Source of the DNA: Acidobacteriota bacterium
GTDB taxonomy: Bacteria; Acidobacteriota; Terriglobia; UBA7540
Length of the DNA: 18,027 nt
NCBI GenBank assembly: GCA_021827245.1
Contig: JAKAWN010000088.1
Coordinates: forward strand, 577 to 18,603
Direction: 5' to 3'
This document shows, in pieces, positions 15,879-18,027 of the stretch. Positions within the stretch are counted from its first letter, which is position 1. Every line of letters begins with the position of its first letter. Both the position numbers and the translations under genes were made by a program. The notes under the pieces were generated by a model. The model was not told the origin of the DNA, did no database searches, and saw only the letters and a program-made list of their open reading frames with translations.

Positions 15879-15930
15879 TCTACTGACACAGCGGAGCTGC
15901 GTCTTCCGGACGGCCTAAAGGTAAGGCCCT

Positions 15931-17172
15931 ATGAAGTACATCAAGTATGGAAAACATATCCCGGACCCTTTCGAAGGGTTGAGCGCCGAAGACCTGATGC
16001 AAATGCTTCAGGATTTCCTGCTCGACAGCGGATTCTTCAACCAGTATTACGGCGTCTATGAGATGGACGCTGAGAAGACTATGGAGCAGTTGCGCCAGGC
16101 GCTCATGGAGGCCCTGGAGCAAAAGGGCATGATTTCGGATGAGCTTCTCGAGGAGATGCTCGAAAATCCTGAGAATTCAACCCTCTCACGCGCCCTCGAT
16201 CGGATGCTGCAGCAACTGGCGGACGAAGGTTACGTCACGATTGATCAACCCCAGCAAGGCACAGTCACCGAACCGAGGCCTGGCCAGATGGGAAGGGGCG
16301 AGGGAAGAACCAAATTTGAGATCACTGACAAGGCCTTGGACTTTCTGGGTTTTAAAACTCTGAAAGATCTCCTCGGATCTCTCGGGAAATCAAGTTTTGG
16401 ACGCCACGACACCCGTGAATTGGCCACCGGAGTTGAGTCCGACGGGTCGAGCCGCCGGTACGAGTATGGCGATACGCTGAACTTGGATGTAAACGCCACA
16501 CTGCTGTCGGCCATCAAGCGCAACGGCCTTACCATACCGCTTGAACTGGATTACCAGGATCTGCAAGTCCGGCAGTGCGAATACCAGAGCTCCTGCGCAA
16601 CCGTGCTGATGCTCGATTGCAGCCACAGCATGATTCTTTACGGAGAAGACCGTTTTACTCCGGCCAAGAAGGTGGCGATAGCGCTGACTCACCTGATCCG
16701 CACGCAATTTCCCGGCGACACGCTCCACATGGTGCTGTTCCATGATTCAGCGGAAGAGATTCCGCTTCAGCAGCTTGCACGAGTAAAGGTGGGGCCGTAC
16801 TACACCAACACGCGTGAAGGCTTGCGTCTGGCGCAGCGCATCCTGTCCCGGCAGAGAAAGGACATGCGGCAGATCGTGATGATCACCGACGGCAAGCCAT
16901 CCGCTCTGACACTTGAGGACGGCAGGATATATAAGAACGCTTTTGGTCTCGATCCCCTGGTTGCCTCGGAAACGCTCCATGAGGTCGTTCGGTGCCGCCG
17001 AAATGGAATCCTGATCAATACATTCATGCTTTCGTCCGATTACGGCTTGGTCAGCTTCGTGCAGAAAATCACCGAAATCTGCCGTGGCAAAGCTTATTTC
17101 ACCACACCTTATACACTTGGCCAGTATCTGTTAATGGATTACATGAAGAAAAAGGTCAAGCACATCCACTAG
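15931..17172 (+). CDS. VWA-domain protein, partner of the MoxR-like ATPase
   Basis: This 413-residue protein has no signal peptide. The N-terminal half is mostly helical and acidic ([20 protein letters not shown] onward). The C-terminal half (about 220-400) is a von Willebrand A domain. Its metal-ion-dependent adhesion site is intact: LDCSHSM gives Asp229-x-Ser231-x-Ser233, a Thr lies in YYTNTREG (292-294), and ITDGKPS supplies Asp320. It resembles ChlD or CoxE-like proteins that bridge an AAA+ ring and its substrate. AAGG before the ATG is a fair ribosome binding site. Linkage and orientation show it forms an operon with the upstream ATPase. Confidence 0.9.
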   Translation: MKYIKYGKHIPDPFEGLSAEDLMQMLQDFLLDSGFFNQYYGVYEMDAEKTMEQLRQALMEALEQKGMISDELLEEMLENPENSTLSRALDRMLQQLADEGYVTIDQPQQGTVTEPRPGQMGRGEGRTKFEITDKALDFLGFKTLKDLLGSLGKSSFGRHDTRELATGVESDGSSRRYEYGDTLNLDVNATLLSAIKRNGLTIPLELDYQDLQVRQCEYQSSCATVLMLDCSHSMILYGEDRFTPAKKVAIALTHLIRTQFPGDTLHMVLFHDSAEEIPLQQLARVKVGPYYTNTREGLRLAQRILSRQRKDMRQIVMITDGKPSALTLEDGRIYKNAFGLDPLVASETLHEVVRCRRNGILINTFMLSSDYGLVSFVQKITEICRGKAYFTTPYTLGQYLLMDYMKKKVKHIH

Positions 17173-17390
17173 TCGAGACCAACCACCCTCAGCTCCCCGG
17201 ATGCTCTGTGAACCCTTCTTGCCTAGGGGAAGATTAACGGCACTCAATCAGCAGGGTTCGTCCGTAATGGCGATTCGGGAAGACCACTCCACCGCGGGTT
17301 GCCCTGCTTGTGCGGAATTTCGAGCTTCACAAATTCGGCATCCGTCCGGTGAACCCACCTTCCGCGGTTGAAATTTCTGGCTGATAATTC

Positions 17391-17404
17391 CGTCACATGT
17401 GACG
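17391..17404. repeat. Perfect 14-bp palindrome upstream of the IS66 tnpA
   Basis: CGTCACATGTGACG is its own reverse complement. It lies about 50 nt before the tnpA start, so it may be inside the insertion sequence and bind a regulator, or be at its edge. I could not place the IS66 left inverted repeat. Confidence 0.5.
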
Positions 17405-17456
17405 GGCAAGACGACATGTGCGGTGCGCACGTGGAGATTCAAGGCGGAGGTGTGAA

Positions 17457-17810
17457 GTGAGCAGCAGTGGGAAGGGCAATCTGGAGAAGACAAGATACTG
17501 GCAGCAGACGTTAGGCGAGGCAGCGCGGGGTGGAATGTCGATCCGGGAGTTTTGCCGGCGACGGCGGCTGCAGGAGAGTCAGTTTTACTGGTGGCAGCGG
17601 CGGCTTCGGATAGGCCGGCCAGAAGGAGCGAAAGCGAAGCCGGGAGCGCGAGAGGGGTCGGCGAGCTTCGCCCTGGTCAGTAAGGACGCCGCGACCGACG
17701 CCGGGATCGAGTTGGTGTTGGCCGGCGGTCGTCGGCTACGTATTACCAGGGGGGTCGATGAGGAGACGCTGCGCACCGTGCTGTCGGCTCTGGGAACAGG
17801 TGGATGCTGA
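17457..17810 (+). CDS. tnpA: IS66-family accessory protein TnpA
   Basis: This 117-residue protein has a helix-turn-helix-like N-terminus. RYWQQTLGEAARGGMSIREF and CRRRRLQESQFYWWQRRLR are typical of IS66 TnpA, and the C-terminal segment GIELVLAGGRRLRITRGVD is also conserved. It starts at GTG 17457 with GGAGG 6 nt upstream. TnpA is needed with TnpB and TnpC for IS66 transposition, although its exact role is not settled. Its stop overlaps the tnpB start. Confidence 0.92.
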   Translation: MSSSGKGNLEKTRYWQQTLGEAARGGMSIREFCRRRRLQESQFYWWQRRLRIGRPEGAKAKPGAREGSASFALVSKDAATDAGIELVLAGGRRLRITRGVDEETLRTVLSALGTGGC

Positions 17811-18027
17811 GTTTTCCGGCGGCGATCAAGGTGTATCTGTGCACGGTGCCGTGCGACATGCGCCGATCGTTTGATGGTCTGTCGATGATGGCCGAGCATG
17901 TGATTGGGTGTAACCCTTATGCCGGCCACCTGCTGGTGTTTTCGAACCGCCGGACGGACCGGGTGAAGATCCTGTACTGGGATCGAGACGGATGGGCGAT
18001 CTGGTATAAGCGTCTGGAGGCTGGAAC
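17804..18027 (+). CDS. tnpB: IS66-family accessory protein TnpB (3' end outside window)
   Basis: The first 74 codons are present. MLSFPAAIKVYLCTVPCDMR, RSFDGLSMM, GHLLVFSNRRTDRVKILYWD and GWAIWYKRLE are the IS66 Orf2/TnpB signature. The ATG at 17804 overlaps the tnpA stop by 7 nt, indicating translational coupling. The gene runs off the right edge intact. Confidence 0.95.
   Translation, partial: MLSFPAAIKVYLCTVPCDMRRSFDGLSMMAEHVIGCNPYAGHLLVFSNRRTDRVKILYWDRDGWAIWYKRLEAG

Larger units (their letters stand above)
17457..18027 (+). mobile_element. IS66-family insertion sequence, left part (cut by window edge)
   Basis: The tnpA and tnpB accessory genes stand in the usual IS66 order with a translational overlap. 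The large tnpC transposase would lie beyond the window. The left end of the element must be between 17173 and 17456, but I cannot identify the terminal repeat by eye, so the coordinates given cover only the genes. Confidence 0.88.

Overview
The window looks like a chromosomal stretch from an uncultured, moderately GC-rich Gram-negative soil bacterium, most likely an acidobacterium. That placement is an inference from the repeat-rich intergenic DNA, the gene content and the form of RuvA; there is no rRNA or other marker here to prove it.

Left part (1-4421). An Old Yellow Enzyme gene (545-1669, +) lies between two inverted copies of a 122-bp palindromic MITE-like element (121-242 and 1784-1905). 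A secreted PQQ-type beta-propeller protein follows on the minus strand (3536-1959). A gene-poor stretch then holds a cruciform-forming palindromic repeat (3956-4020) and a roughly 65-bp tandem repeat (4090-4256).

Centre (4422-10813, all +). The Holliday-junction set ruvC-ruvA-ruvB is followed by folK, a deoxynucleoside kinase, panB and panC. These genes cover recombination, folate, dNTP salvage and pantothenate/CoA precursor synthesis. ruvA starts at TTG, the kinase starts at GTG, and ruvC may be leaderless. The panC frame continues without a stop for more than 230 codons beyond a complete pantothenate synthetase. The added domain resembles an iron-sulfur uracil-DNA-glycosylase fold.

Minus-strand block (14120-10830). 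gatB, a nine-repeat TPR protein and a BCP-type peroxiredoxin run in the same direction with short gaps. The peroxiredoxin has an in-frame UGA exactly at the peroxidatic cysteine codon. A 6-bp hairpin with a GUU loop follows 17 nt later, so I read it as a selenoprotein that ordinary gene calling would truncate.

Right part (14412-18027, +). A MoxR/ChlI-like AAA+ ATPase and a VWA-domain protein form a typical chaperone-like pair behind a good sigma-70-type promoter. The window ends inside an IS66-family insertion sequence: tnpA is complete and tnpB is cut by the edge.

The two strongest observations are the predicted Sec-peroxiredoxin and the PanC plus UDG-like fusion. They converge tail to tail, with only 16 bp between their stop codons.
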